A stretch of DNA of 64,000 nucleotides, taken from positions 181,598,825 to 181,662,824 of the forward strand of contig OY821520.1 of assembly GCA_963682025.1 (NCBI GenBank), in the 5' to 3' direction. This document shows positions 55,290-64,000 of this stretch, piece by piece. Both the position numbers and the translations under genes were made by a program. The stretch comes from Cordilura impudica (Eukaryota; Arthropoda; Insecta; Diptera; Scathophagidae). Every line of letters starts with the position of its first letter. Within the stretch, counting starts at the first letter, position 1. The notes under the pieces were generated by a model. It did no database searches. It saw only the letters and a program-made list of their open reading frames with translations, and was not told the origin of the DNA.

Positions 55290-57652
55290 GGGCGTCGGTT
55301 TCAGCCTGAAGCAAAATAGAACGCCAGTTATTTCTGTCTTCTGCATGCTGAGATTGGGTCGTTCTTCCTTCTACGCCTTAGAGCCGGAGCATCATTTTCC
55401 ACTCACCAAGTGTGTTCAAGCCAACGGAGTCATTATATTTTAATACGCTTGCCTACATCCACATCGGCATATAGCTCGTACAGCTCGTGATTCATTCTTA
55501 TTCTGAATCTATCATCAATGCGTAGAGGGACGTAGATCTTGAGGAAAATTTTTCTCTCGAATACTGCGAGCAATGACTTATCTGATCTTTTCATTATCCA
55601 TTTTTCAGCACTATATAGTAGGACGGACAGGATGAGCGATTTGTAGTGTTATTTTTGTTCGCCGATAAAGGGCTTTATTTCTTGGTTGCTTACCAAGCCC
55701 AAAATAGCATCTGTTGGCCAGAGTTACTCTCTGCTTAATTTCTAAGCTGACATCGTTGCTATTACTAACATTAGCACCTAATTAGACGAAGTCTTTTACA
55801 ACTTGAAAGCTATAATTTTCGATAGGTACGCATTACTCGGGACGCTGAGATGCTCCACCACTGGAAATAAAATACTTCGTCTTGTCCTCGTTCACCTTTA
55901 GGCCCATGATCTTTGACTGCTTTTCAAGTTTTGCAAAGGCGCCACTTGCTGCTAGTGTGTTGCGACCAATGATGTCAATGTCGTCAGCATTAACAAGCGG
56001 CATGACACTTTTGTTGTAAATAATGTCAGTGGTTTTGATTTTAGTCTCTTGCAAAATCTTCTTCATTAGAAGTTTGAAGAAGTCACATGATTAGGCATCG
56101 CCTTGCCTAAAACCTCGCTTGGTACAAAAAGGGTCGGAGAAGTTTGTTCCAATTTTGACGGCGCTTTTCGTGTTTTGCAATGTCATTATAGAAAGTCGAA
56201 CGATCTTTGCTGGCATACCAAGCTCAGACATGGCAACATAAAATTTTTCCCTTATCGGGCTATCGAACGTAGCTTTATAGTCGAAGAATAGATGACGGGT
56301 GTCGATTTGTTTGTCCTGGGTCTTTTCCAGGATTTGGCGCAATTTGAAAATCTGGTCTATGGTGGATTTGCCAGGTCTAAATCCATACTAATATTTTTCT
56401 ATAAGATTGTTGGTGCACAGCTTGAGACGTTCGCATATTAAGGATGCAAATATCTTGTATGCATCCGAGAGGCTTATACCCCGGTAGTTGGTGAAAATTG
56501 AAGGGTCTCCTTTCTTGTAGGTAGGGTAGAGGACACTGAGATTCCGATCATCAGGCATGCTTTCTTCTGACCATATTTTTTATACAGTTGGTGCATGCAC
56601 CTTACCAACTCTTAGCCAACAGTTTAAATAGCTCAGCTGGAAGGCCATCGGCGCCTGCATCTTTGCAGTTTTTGTACCTCCATATAGTCGGGGGGCGGTA
56701 TGTCGATGCCGTTGTCGCTGATTAGCATGTAAGAAGATTGGAGAAATGCTCCTTCCACAACTTCAATGTACCTTGCGCGTCGGTTACCAGATTGCTATCG
56801 CTGTCCCTACAAGAAGATCCACATTTGAGTCCTTCCGTTTGATGCTTGATTTTTTGAAAGAATTTTCAGATTTCATTCCTATCGTATTGCATCTGAATAT
56901 CACCACACTCACGCCTTTCTTGTCCTTGTTTTTCGCATCTGAAAAGGCATCGTTCATCCTTTTCCTTCTCCCTATACAAAAGATTCCCAGCATTTCTTCT
57001 TCTTGCGTAACAAATGGCTGCAAGGTTGCTCGGTATGTAGCATTTTTCTGCTGTGTCGTTACGGCACTCCTGGTCATACCACTGGTTCCTTTGCGGTCGA
57101 TCATAACCAAGCACCTCTTCGGTAGCCGTGCGAACTGCTTGGGCCATATGCGTCCATTGTTCGCATATAGTAGGGAGTTGAGCATTTTGTTCTAACATTT
57201 CGGAGAGCCGAGTTGGATAGTTCCTAGCTTTCTGTTGTGATTGCAGCTCTGTGACACATAGTTTTCTTTTTGTGTATGGGCGGTCAGTTTTTGATTTACT
57301 GATGCGAGTTCGGACATTGGCTGCAACAAGTTAGTGATCCGAATCGATGTTTGCACCTCGTATCGTCCGCACGTCTAGTACACTAGATGCATGTCTTCCA
57401 TCTATCACAACATGATCCATATTTGGAGCCGCAGCGAATTCAATTACTCTCATTTCATTGTCGGGGGTGTCATTATGGAGACTAAACTTCCCGATCGTAA
57501 GGCCAATTTTGGCACTAAAATCGCCAAGAACAATTATAATGTCATATTTCAAGCAGCGATCATATAATTCGTCGAGGCAATCGTAGAAGCGATCTTTGGC
57601 ACCATCATCTTTACCTTCAGTCGAAGCATGTGCACAAATTAAGCTAATGTTA
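55290..57652 (-). pseudogene. LINE (non-LTR retrotransposon) ORF with endonuclease and RT
   Basis: Minus strand. The endonuclease part (57331-57650) has 'CLKYDIIIVLGDFSAKIG' and 'LDVRTIRGANIDSDH', the last being the terminal catalytic SDH motif. The linker follows with 'TEEVLGYDRPQRNQWYDQEC' and a Cys-rich 'NDTAEKC' stretch (56866-57198). RT segments are 'PTYKKGDPSIFTNYRGISLS' (about 56470-56530), 'RHLFFDYKATFDSP' (about 56250-56300), 'FCTKRGFRQGDA' (56091-56126), and 'VNADDIDIIGR' at about 55975-56005. In the last, the catalytic YADD has become NADD. A 'RWLEHTW...DAPALRRRR'-like C-terminal tail lies at 55360-55450. Several stops and frameshifts occur. The SDH-ending endonuclease and this RT style are common in insect genomes. 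The clade is not assigned. Confidence 0.85.
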
Positions 57653-58658
57653 AAATTTAAGCATCGATGCGGATTGCGGCGAGTTTTTCATTGACAGGTG
57701 TAAAACTGATGACAAGGGGAACTCTGCAGCATCGATTTCAATGATAAAAAAGTGGTTTACTGACTTTCGTTGTGGTCGCACAAATACAAATGACGCTGAA
57801 CGTTCTGGACGGCCAATTGAGGTCAATACACCCGAAAATGTCGAAAAAATCCACAATATGGTGTTGGCCGACCGAAGAGTAAAAGTGCGTGAGATTGTTG
57901 ATATTATTAGCATTTCATATGACAGTGTGGTTTCGATTTTAAATAATCAATTGGATTTAAGAAAGCTGTCTGCAAGACGGGTGGCGCGTTTGCTCTCAAT
58001 TGACCATAAACGTAATCGTTATGTTATGTTTGGAGTTGTTTAACCGCAATGAGTTTTTGTAACTGTGGATGAAACATGGATCTATTACAACACTCCGGAG
58101 ACCAAGCAGCAGTCTAAACAATGGGTTTCTCCAGGTGAACCAGCCCCGAAGAAGACCAAGGTAAGTTTGTCGGCCAATAAGCTGATGGCAACAGTTTTTG
58201 GGATGCACACGGGATAATCCACATCGATTACCTTCAAAAGGGAGAAACAATAAACGGCGAATATTATGCCAAATTATTGGACCGATTTAACGAGGATTTA
58301 AAAAAAATCGACCCCATATGGCCAAGAAAAAGTTCTTTTTCAAGATAATGCACGGGTGCACACGTGTGCAGTCTCAATGGCAAAATTCCATGAATTGGGC
58401 TACGAATTGGTACCTCATCCGCCATATTCTCCGGATTTAGCCCCAGTGACAATTTCCTATTTCCAAACCTAAAGAAATGGCTCGGTGGAGAGAGATTTAG
58501 CCCCAACGATGAAATTATTGATCAAACAAATGTATATTTTATGGACCTCGAAAAATCCATTTTTTGGCAGGGATACAAAAATTGAGCTAAAAAGAGATTA
58601 TGTTGAAAAATAAATTTTCTTTCATTCTAAAAGTCACGGACTTATTGATTCGCCTTCG
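57653..58658 (+). mobile_element. mariner transposon, 5' truncated
   Basis: The right terminus reads, inverted, 'cgaaggcgaatcaataagtc', related to the 6.5-kb copy's 'cgagggcagtttgataactc', with TA following (58659-58660). The left terminus is missing where the element meets the LINE endonuclease at about 57653. Confidence 0.75.
57741..58615 (+). pseudogene. mariner transposase, frameshifted
   Basis: An open 100-codon start covers the second helix-turn-helix: 'KKWFTDFRCGRTNTNDAERS', 'GRPIEVNTPENVEKIHNMVL', 'SYDSVVSILNNQLDLRKLSA'. Beyond a stop at 58041 the colinear pieces are 'VFVTVDETWIYYNTPETKQQ' (first D, about 58060-58110), 'VLFQDNARVHTC' (second D, 58320-58365) and 'YSPDLAPV' (58425-58450). 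The third Asp of the SPDLAPSDY box is lost. Final residues 'ELKRDYVEK' match the family C terminus. It is the best preserved of the three mariner relics, but inactive. Confidence 0.9.
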
Positions 58659-58659
58659 T

Positions 58660-59100
58660 AGCTCTGACTGTCCTTCAGGAAAACTTTCAATGACACGTCT
58701 CGCAATATGATCCATTAAACCTTGAATCTCGAACCCAATCGGAACTGCATGGTTTTTTCACAGAAGTAAGTTTATGGAATGTGGGAAGTACATTAACATT
58801 ATGATGCTTTAAGGAGTTTCGTAAAATATAATATATTTTTCCTTTGACAATCCCAAGTCCATAAATAATGCTATGGCTTCTTCAAAAGTATACTTTGTAG
58901 GTGAAGTATTTGGTGGCATAGGTATACTCTCTTTTAGCATGCTCAGCCACTGCCTTTTTGAAGTCTGATTTTGCATTCTCTTGTCTTTCACTTAATTTAT
59001 GGCTAACGCTATAACGGGGTTTTAATCGACGGCCCAGGTAGTCCAGACGCATCCAGGACCAGCCTAAGGACCCTCAAATCTTATGCAATAAAAACGTTGT
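58660..59100 (-). other. Unidentified coding-like fragment and spacer
   Basis: The minus-strand frame 58809-58991 reads 'QNQTSKRQWLSMLKESIPMP' and 'TFEEAIALFMDLGLSKEKYI'. The following frame has 'SVKK' and 'HAVPIGFEIQGLMDHIARRV'-like pieces. It looks like real decayed protein, probably of mobile-element origin, but I cannot name it. Confidence 0.35.
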
Positions 59101-59189
59101 GTTTATCCCTCTTCGGGCTACAAAATTGCTTTTATTTAATATTTTTAATATATTTACATATAATATTAATGACACAGTTGACAGCGAGC

Positions 59190-59850
59190 CCTCGTCTTAT
59201 CTCTGGTAATGTTGGTGGCCGTCGGTAGTATCGGTGATGGCCTTTGGAAGTGCTGGTGGTTCGGCTACGTTGGTTGAAAGATGGCTGCCGAGTTAAAGGT
59301 TCGGCTGCATTGTTCGTAGTAGTCAAGAGTATCGATGTTTCGGCTACGGTGGTTTTAAGATAGCTGCCGAGTCGAATGTGCTAATTCGGCTATGTTGGTC
59401 GGGAGGTGATTTGCGTGTTGAAGGTTCGGCTTCGTTGTTCGTAGTCTTCGATAGTATCGATGGTTCGGCTACATCGGCTGAAAGACAACTGCCGAGTTGG
59501 GGTTTCGGCTGTGTTGGCTCGGCTATATTGGTCGAAAGGTGAATGCCTTGTTGAAGATTCGGCTGCAGTGTTCTTAGGCGTCGATAGTATCGAGGGTTCG
59601 GCTACGTTGGTTGAAAAATGACTGCCGAGGTGAAGGTTCGGCTGCGCTGGTCGAAAGGTGATTGCCGAGTTGGAGGTTCGTCTTCGCTGGTTGAAAGATC
59701 GTTGCCGAGTTGGAGTTTCCCTTCGCTGGTTGAAAGATGATTGCCGAGTTGGGGTTCGTCTTCGCTGGTTGAAGATGATTGCCGAGTTGGGGTTCGTCTT
59801 CGCTGGTTGTAGATGATTGCCAAATTGGAGGTTCGGCTGAGAACGGTCAG
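59190..59850 (-). repeat. GC-richer minisatellite, family M1 (about 40-45 bp)
   Basis: Repeated units of the form 'ggttcggctgcgctggtcga' plus 'aaggtgattgccgagttgga'. They start irregular (59200-59600) and become regular at 59610-59840. The minus strand can be read as repeated 'STSEDEPQLGN' and 'TRQPSFNQRSRT' peptides, but unit lengths are not all multiples of three. Confidence 0.85.
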
Positions 59851-60080
59851 CCGTGAAGCGTCAAATTTGTGGAAAGCGGTCAGCCGACAAGCCGCCGGAT
59901 TAGTCGAAAACGGTCAGTCGTGAAGCCGCCGGATTAGTCGAAAGCGGTCAGCCGTGAAGCAGCCGCGTTAGTCGAAAGCGACCAGCTAGCTGCCGGTTTA
60001 ATCGAAAGTGGTCAGCCGTGAAGCTGCCGGATTAGTCGAGACCGGTCAGCCGTGAAGCCGCCGGATTAGTCGAAAGCGGT
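59850..60080 (+). repeat. GC-richer minisatellite, family M2 (about 38 bp)
   Basis: Six units like 'gtcgaaagcggtcagccgtg' followed by 'aagccgccggatta', head to tail, directly continuing from M1. The sequence then changes to 'accgatcatcttaaaatgga'. Confidence 0.9.
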
Positions 60081-60301
60081 ACCGATCATCTTAAAATGGA
60101 TATTTCACCTTTTGGTGTGTCCCCACGAAGTTCCGTATCGAAACTTACTTGATTTCTTCAACCCGACTTTGCCTTATCCAATTTAATATTCTAACTAAGT
60201 GAAAATTAAAAGTGTTGGTGCTGTATACATCCCAATGTAGTTGAGAGTCGTAGTTAGTGGTTGGACGGTTGGTTCTAATAATGTTTGTTTGCGTGTATAT
60301 A

Positions 60302-61969
60302 CAGCGGCTGTCATATATAAGTAAACAAACTAATCATTTATGTTTTGCTTTGTGTAACGGTAAATGTAACGGTCAGTATTTCTAAATTTCCACGTTTTTA
60401 CAATAGTTGAACTATTTTCTCTAATATTAATTAAACAATTTAGTCATTCAGTTCATTTTTCAGTTTTCATAAGAGAAGTATAAAAAAAACTCATTTTCAA
60501 GCGAGTCAAAAATAAGTAAACAAGCAACAAGTGACTTAATTTCTTTAATTATTTGTTAAAAAAAAAAGTAAAGTTGTTAATTGAAAATTAGTAAATAATG
60601 TTAGCAGTGCATATTTCTTACTTCGTAAATAAACCAGAAACATTATTTTTTCAACTAAATTTTAAAACTCTTAAAAATTTTTTTTTTTAATTAAGCCATA
60701 ATTTAAACTTAAAAGATGGCAAATTGTGCAAGGTTAAGTACAGGAGAACGAAAAGCGATTATTAGACTACACGATGATGGTGAAACATATAGACATATAG
60801 CCAACATTTTTAACAAAACACCAGCTGCTATATTCAAGGTGGTAAAAACCTTCAAAGACGATGGACGCGTTGATCGCAGTTACTCTCCAGGTCGACCAAA
60901 AAACACAACAAAGAGGATAGATACAAGAATAAAAAACATATCAGCTTCAAATCCCATGCTTTCTGCCCCAAAAATTCGATCTAAGATGGTATCAGAAGGC
61001 CAAACAACACCATCTTTATCCACTATACGCAGAAGACTTTATGAAGAGGGAAAACATGGTCGACTTGTACGAAAAATTCCATTAATAACTAAAGTTAATC
61101 TGCAAAAGAGAATGAAGTTCTATGCAGAACACGTCTTAAAACCCGAAAGTTTTTGGGAAAAAATACTATGGACTGACGAATCTACTATGATTCGGATGAA
61201 ATATAATGGTGGGCAAATGTATGTTTGGCGCAAAAATAATTAGACTTTGTCTTTCAAGTGCACAAAGCCAACACTTAAGTCCGGCGATAAGGGCTTAATG
61301 GTATGGGGATGTATTTCTGCTTATGGAGTAGGAAAAGTAGTGGTACTAGAAGGCAAAACCAATTCCCAAGTTTACCTCAATCTAATGAAAGACGTAATAG
61401 TTCCTGAAGGTAAGCGCCTAATTGGCGAGGATTTTATACTACAGCAGGATAATGCACCTATTCACAAGGCCAAAATTGTTTCGAAATATATAGCTGATGA
61501 AAAAATTAATATTTTGGAATAGCCCCCTCAAAGTCCAGATCTATCACCAAGCGAAAATGCCTGGGCATGGTTAAAAACTAAAATTAGTGAGAAGGGTCCT
61601 CGAAATTTGACCGAACTGAAGGATTTAATTACTGATACTTGGGCTACTTTTCCTCTAGAAATGTGCAGAAAATATGTACTTTCCATGCCAAAACGGCTGG
61701 CTCAAATGTCTCAAAACAACGGCGGTCACTGTGGCCATTAACCACAGTGTTTACTTATTTATGACACTTTGAAAATATTCATATTTTAAAATAAACACAT
61801 TTAAAAAGTGGTAACATTTTGAATTGAATCTTTGGTTCTGTTTTTTTATTCATGAAACATTGTATATTTAAAAATATTTGTTACTTTTTAGATTGTAAGA
61901 AAAAAAAACTGAAATAAATGTATTTGATTTAAAAACATTACTCTGTTTACTTATTTATGACAGCCATTG
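60302..61969 (+). mobile_element. Tc1-like transposon with IR/DR ends
   Basis: 1,668 bp flanked by TA (60300-60301 and 61970-61971). The outer terminal repeats are 'cagcggctgtcatatataag' and, inverted, 'caatggctgtcataaataag'. Inner copies of the 'gtcanaaataagtaaac' motif lie about 200 bp inward on each side (about 60503-60523 and 61748-61766). This gives the two-direct-repeats-per-end layout of IR/DR Tc1 elements. It carries one transposase gene. Confidence 0.92.
60716..61741 (+). pseudogene. Tc1-like transposase with two in-frame TAG stops
   Basis: From ATG at 60716 one frame runs about 341 codons to TAA at 61739, the usual Tc1 length. It is interrupted only by TAG at 61241 and TAG at 61520. 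The N-terminal paired-like DNA-binding part has 'ARLSTGERKAIIRLHDDGET' and 'GRPKN' (hinge). The DD34E catalytic residues sit in 'WTDESTM' (about 61168-61188), 'LQQDNAPIH' (about 61440-61465) and 'SPDLSPSENAWAWLK' (61534-61578). The second TAG sits where family members usually have Trp ('ILE*PPQSPD'), so a TGG to TAG change is likely. There are no frameshifts, which suggests recent loss of activity. Confidence 0.93.
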
Positions 61970-61974
61970 TACTT

Positions 61975-63100
61975 AGTTGTTAAGTTGTTGTTAAATGATG
62001 TTTAATGTTTAGCTGTGTGCATATATTTATCATCAGGCTGCTTGTGTTTCGTTGATATTTAAGTATTTGTTGACAGTGTTAGATACGGGCTTGAGTTGAT
62101 GGTGCTATGGTCATGGTGTGCTGCTGGTTAGTGTGATTGTGTAGTGTTTTTGTTATGAATATTAGATAGGGCATTAAGTAGTTTGATTATTGTATGAACA
62201 ATGCAAAGCTGAAACTCGTTTGCGTTGTTACAACGCTAACAAATATTGCGTACAGGAGATATCATTCTGAATTATCCGTTCTCTTCTATATGGTGCACTG
62301 TCTTCTAAGGATTTTGTTGGTCTTCTTTTTGTTTGCCCAGTAGATGTATGAGGATTTTTTACTCTTTGCTTTACATCCAATTTAAAGGTACCTTCGTACT
62401 CCTGAAAAATTCAAATAATTCTGAATTATCTATCACTCAGCCTATAGCAAACACAATTTTAAGAATAACTTTTGCGGTGAGAAATTAAACAAGACGTGTT
62501 GACTCGCTTACGGTTCGTAAGACGAATTTTTATTTATAAAATATATGCTTAAAGATAACTATGTTAATTACATCTGCATGGAATTTCCAAAACAGCGACT
62601 AATTACCTCTTGTTTGCTACCTGAAGGTAGATGTAAAAATTGCCAGTTTTTTCACATTTTGTAATTTAAAATAATTACATAATTTATTGTTGTTTAAAAA
62701 CCTTCTCCCTAAAATAATATTTTATCTAGTTCGGAAAATATTCTGTCAACATTTTTGAGCACTCAATTTGAAGTAACAGAAGTTTTTTATTAAATGTTTT
62801 TAAATCTTGGCCAAAAGTTATAGGTCTGTAAACAAAAAAAGTTATACAAACCCACTAATGATACTTATTATGGTTTTAATAACATGGTTGTGACAGTTTT
62901 TTTCTTCTTGCAAGTAAGCGGGCGGCTCGGGCAGCCAAATTTACTTAAATTAGTGTGGAACAAGCAAAGTGTGTATATAATATTTACCGTAAATTCGTGC
63001 AACTTTTTTGGTATACCCTATTCAATTTCCAGGAACAGCCCAAATACATATAGGCCCTATATTATAGGGTATCTGAAAAACTACGCACGCAAAAATAGCT
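61975..63100. other. Spacer, no gene seen
   Basis: AT-rich. A 72-codon frame at 62884-63102 has no recognisable family. Confidence 0.4.
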
Positions 63101-63107
63101 AAAGATT

Positions 63108-64000
63108 TTTTTATACCCTCCACTCCAGTGTGCAGAGGGTATATATAAGTTTGTCATTCCGTTTGTAATAATTAGAAAAAAAAATTTGGACCCCATAAAA
63201 TATATATATTTGTGATCGTTATAACAACCGGAGTTGATATAGCGATGTCCGTCTGTCCGTCTGTCCGTCTGTCCGTCTGTCCGTCTGTCCGTCTGTGGAA
63301 ATCACGATGGCGGCATCAATCGGGCAGCTAGGATGCTCGTTGGCATAAAAAATGATTCATTAACATCCTGAAAAGTTTGCTATTTAAAATCGTCCAAATC
63401 GGTCGGTTAGGGCCCGAGATTTGAATGAAGAACTAAAAAAAGTCTTGAAAAAATATAATTTTCTATGTTGTTCTTGTCACGATCACGCCCTCAATAGGAT
63501 AGCTAGGGTGATAATTTTTAGTGAGAATGATTCACCAAATTCATGGGAAGATTTCTACTTCAAAAATCATTAAAATCGGTGGAACAGGTCCAGGTAAATC
63601 TATGAAAAATTAAAAAAAAAATGAAAAACATGATGTTTCCATATTGTTCCTGTTGTTATTCTAAATGTTGCATTGTTGTCATAGCTGGACTTGTTGTTTT
63701 TGTGGTCGTTGTGGTAATAATATAATAAAAACAAACCCTTTGTACATTTTTTTGTGAACTCTGGTAGAAAATTTTAAAAGTTTCCATTGTTTTGGCATCA
63801 CTAAAAAAATTTGTTAGATCATTTCTGTCATTGCCACGAGCCTGCATGCAAAATTTCAGATCGATTGGCTCACGGGAAAGGGGCTAAAAATCGATCCAAA
63901 ATTTTGTCGACAAGCAGACACTACCAGTTAATATAAAGGCAGTAAATAAAGGGAGTAAAAGTTCACCAATAATTTAAAAACCAAATTTTTATGTATTAAT
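63108..64000 (+). repeat. INE-1/DINE-like repeat, family B, running off the window
   Basis: It starts 'ttataccctccactccagtg' and 'gcagagggtatatataagtt', then 'tgtcattccgtttgtaata' and 'ggaccccataaaatatatat'. A (GTCCGTCT)n microsatellite follows (63248-63296). Repeated 'atcacgatggcggcatc' / 'gtcacgatcacgccctcaat' modules come next, and 'aatttcagatcgattggctc' at 63854. These are classic INE-1-type features of fly genomes. Confidence 0.85.

Noticed and set aside
59602..59823. Protein with repeated 'STSEDEPQLGN' motifs
   Set aside because: Minisatellite units vary in length out of frame and no start, intron or conserved domain is evident.
1..64000. CRISPR arrays, bacterial operons, rRNA genes
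   Set aside because: All repeats are of eukaryotic satellite or transposon type. Nothing resembles spacer-repeat arrays, rRNA or prokaryotic gene organisation.

Overview
The window is AT-rich eukaryotic DNA with no host gene that I can recognise. It looks like repeat-dominated, heterochromatin-like sequence from a higher fly (Diptera). The evidence is an endogenous gypsy-group (errantivirus-type) LTR element whose primer-binding site (PBS) matches tRNA-Lys, a BEL/Pao LTR element, several mariner/Tc1 transposases, RTE-like and other LINE fragments, and many copies of INE-1/DINE-like Helitron repeats with (GACG)n or (GTCC)n cores and terminal hairpins. Protein-coding segments are almost all transposon-derived and broken by stops or frameshifts. 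The species cannot be fixed from the sequence.

Layout. 1-6.5 kb: a partial DINE-like copy, AT-rich DNA, a long hairpin (2.40-2.57 kb) and a degenerate tandem array (2.9-4.3 kb). 6.5-7.5 kb: a mariner relic. 8.1-14.5 kb: a complex of degenerate 'aaggtactttttaag' arrays that change orientation, a nested 'cgtgact' minisatellite, and a striking inverted pair of tRNA-derived SINEs (10.47-11.42 kb) carrying a hammerhead-ribozyme-like motif. 12.3-13.6 kb: DINE-like repeats. 15.7-17.15 kb: a MITE-like element followed by a mariner-like relic. 18.6-22 kb: microsatellite and more DINE-like copies. 22.0-23.2 kb: LINE fragments.

23.2-34.7 kb: about 6.2 kb of (TTAAAAA)n heptamer repeat in three blocks. 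One block is split by a complete 787-bp DINE-like insertion. Between and after the blocks lie two near-identical 2.3-kb units (U1 and U2) that begin with a BED-finger (hAT/ZBED-like) gene fragment.

33.8-44.98 kb: by my reconstruction this is one errantivirus-type provirus on the minus strand, inserted in a DINE-like repeat with a 4-bp TATA target duplication. Its 3' LTR is split by about 3.7 kb of other DNA that includes a second, orphan tRNA-Lys PBS and a tRNA-derived SINE. It has gag, pol and env in order, all disrupted. Six short tandem repeats lie in its leader.

48.4-53.9 kb: a BEL/Pao element on the minus strand flanked by about 350-400-bp direct repeats (LTRs). Its RT, RNase H and most of the integrase are deleted, and a second BEL/Pao-like gag-protease fragment lies inside. 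54.4-55.3 kb: two tandem arrays. 55.3-57.65 kb: a LINE (endonuclease plus RT, minus strand) abutting a 5'-truncated mariner (57.65-58.66 kb). 59.2-60.1 kb: two GC-richer minisatellite families. 60.30-61.97 kb: a nearly intact Tc1-like transposon with IR/DR ends and a transposase interrupted by only two TAG codons. 63.1-64 kb: an INE-1-like repeat running off the end.

The best candidate for something unusual is the SINE pair at 10.5-11.4 kb. It has an RNA polymerase III-type B box, a hammerhead-like core, and a perfect 83-bp inverted repeat. The next best are the heptamer/U-unit macro-duplication and the nested history of the provirus.
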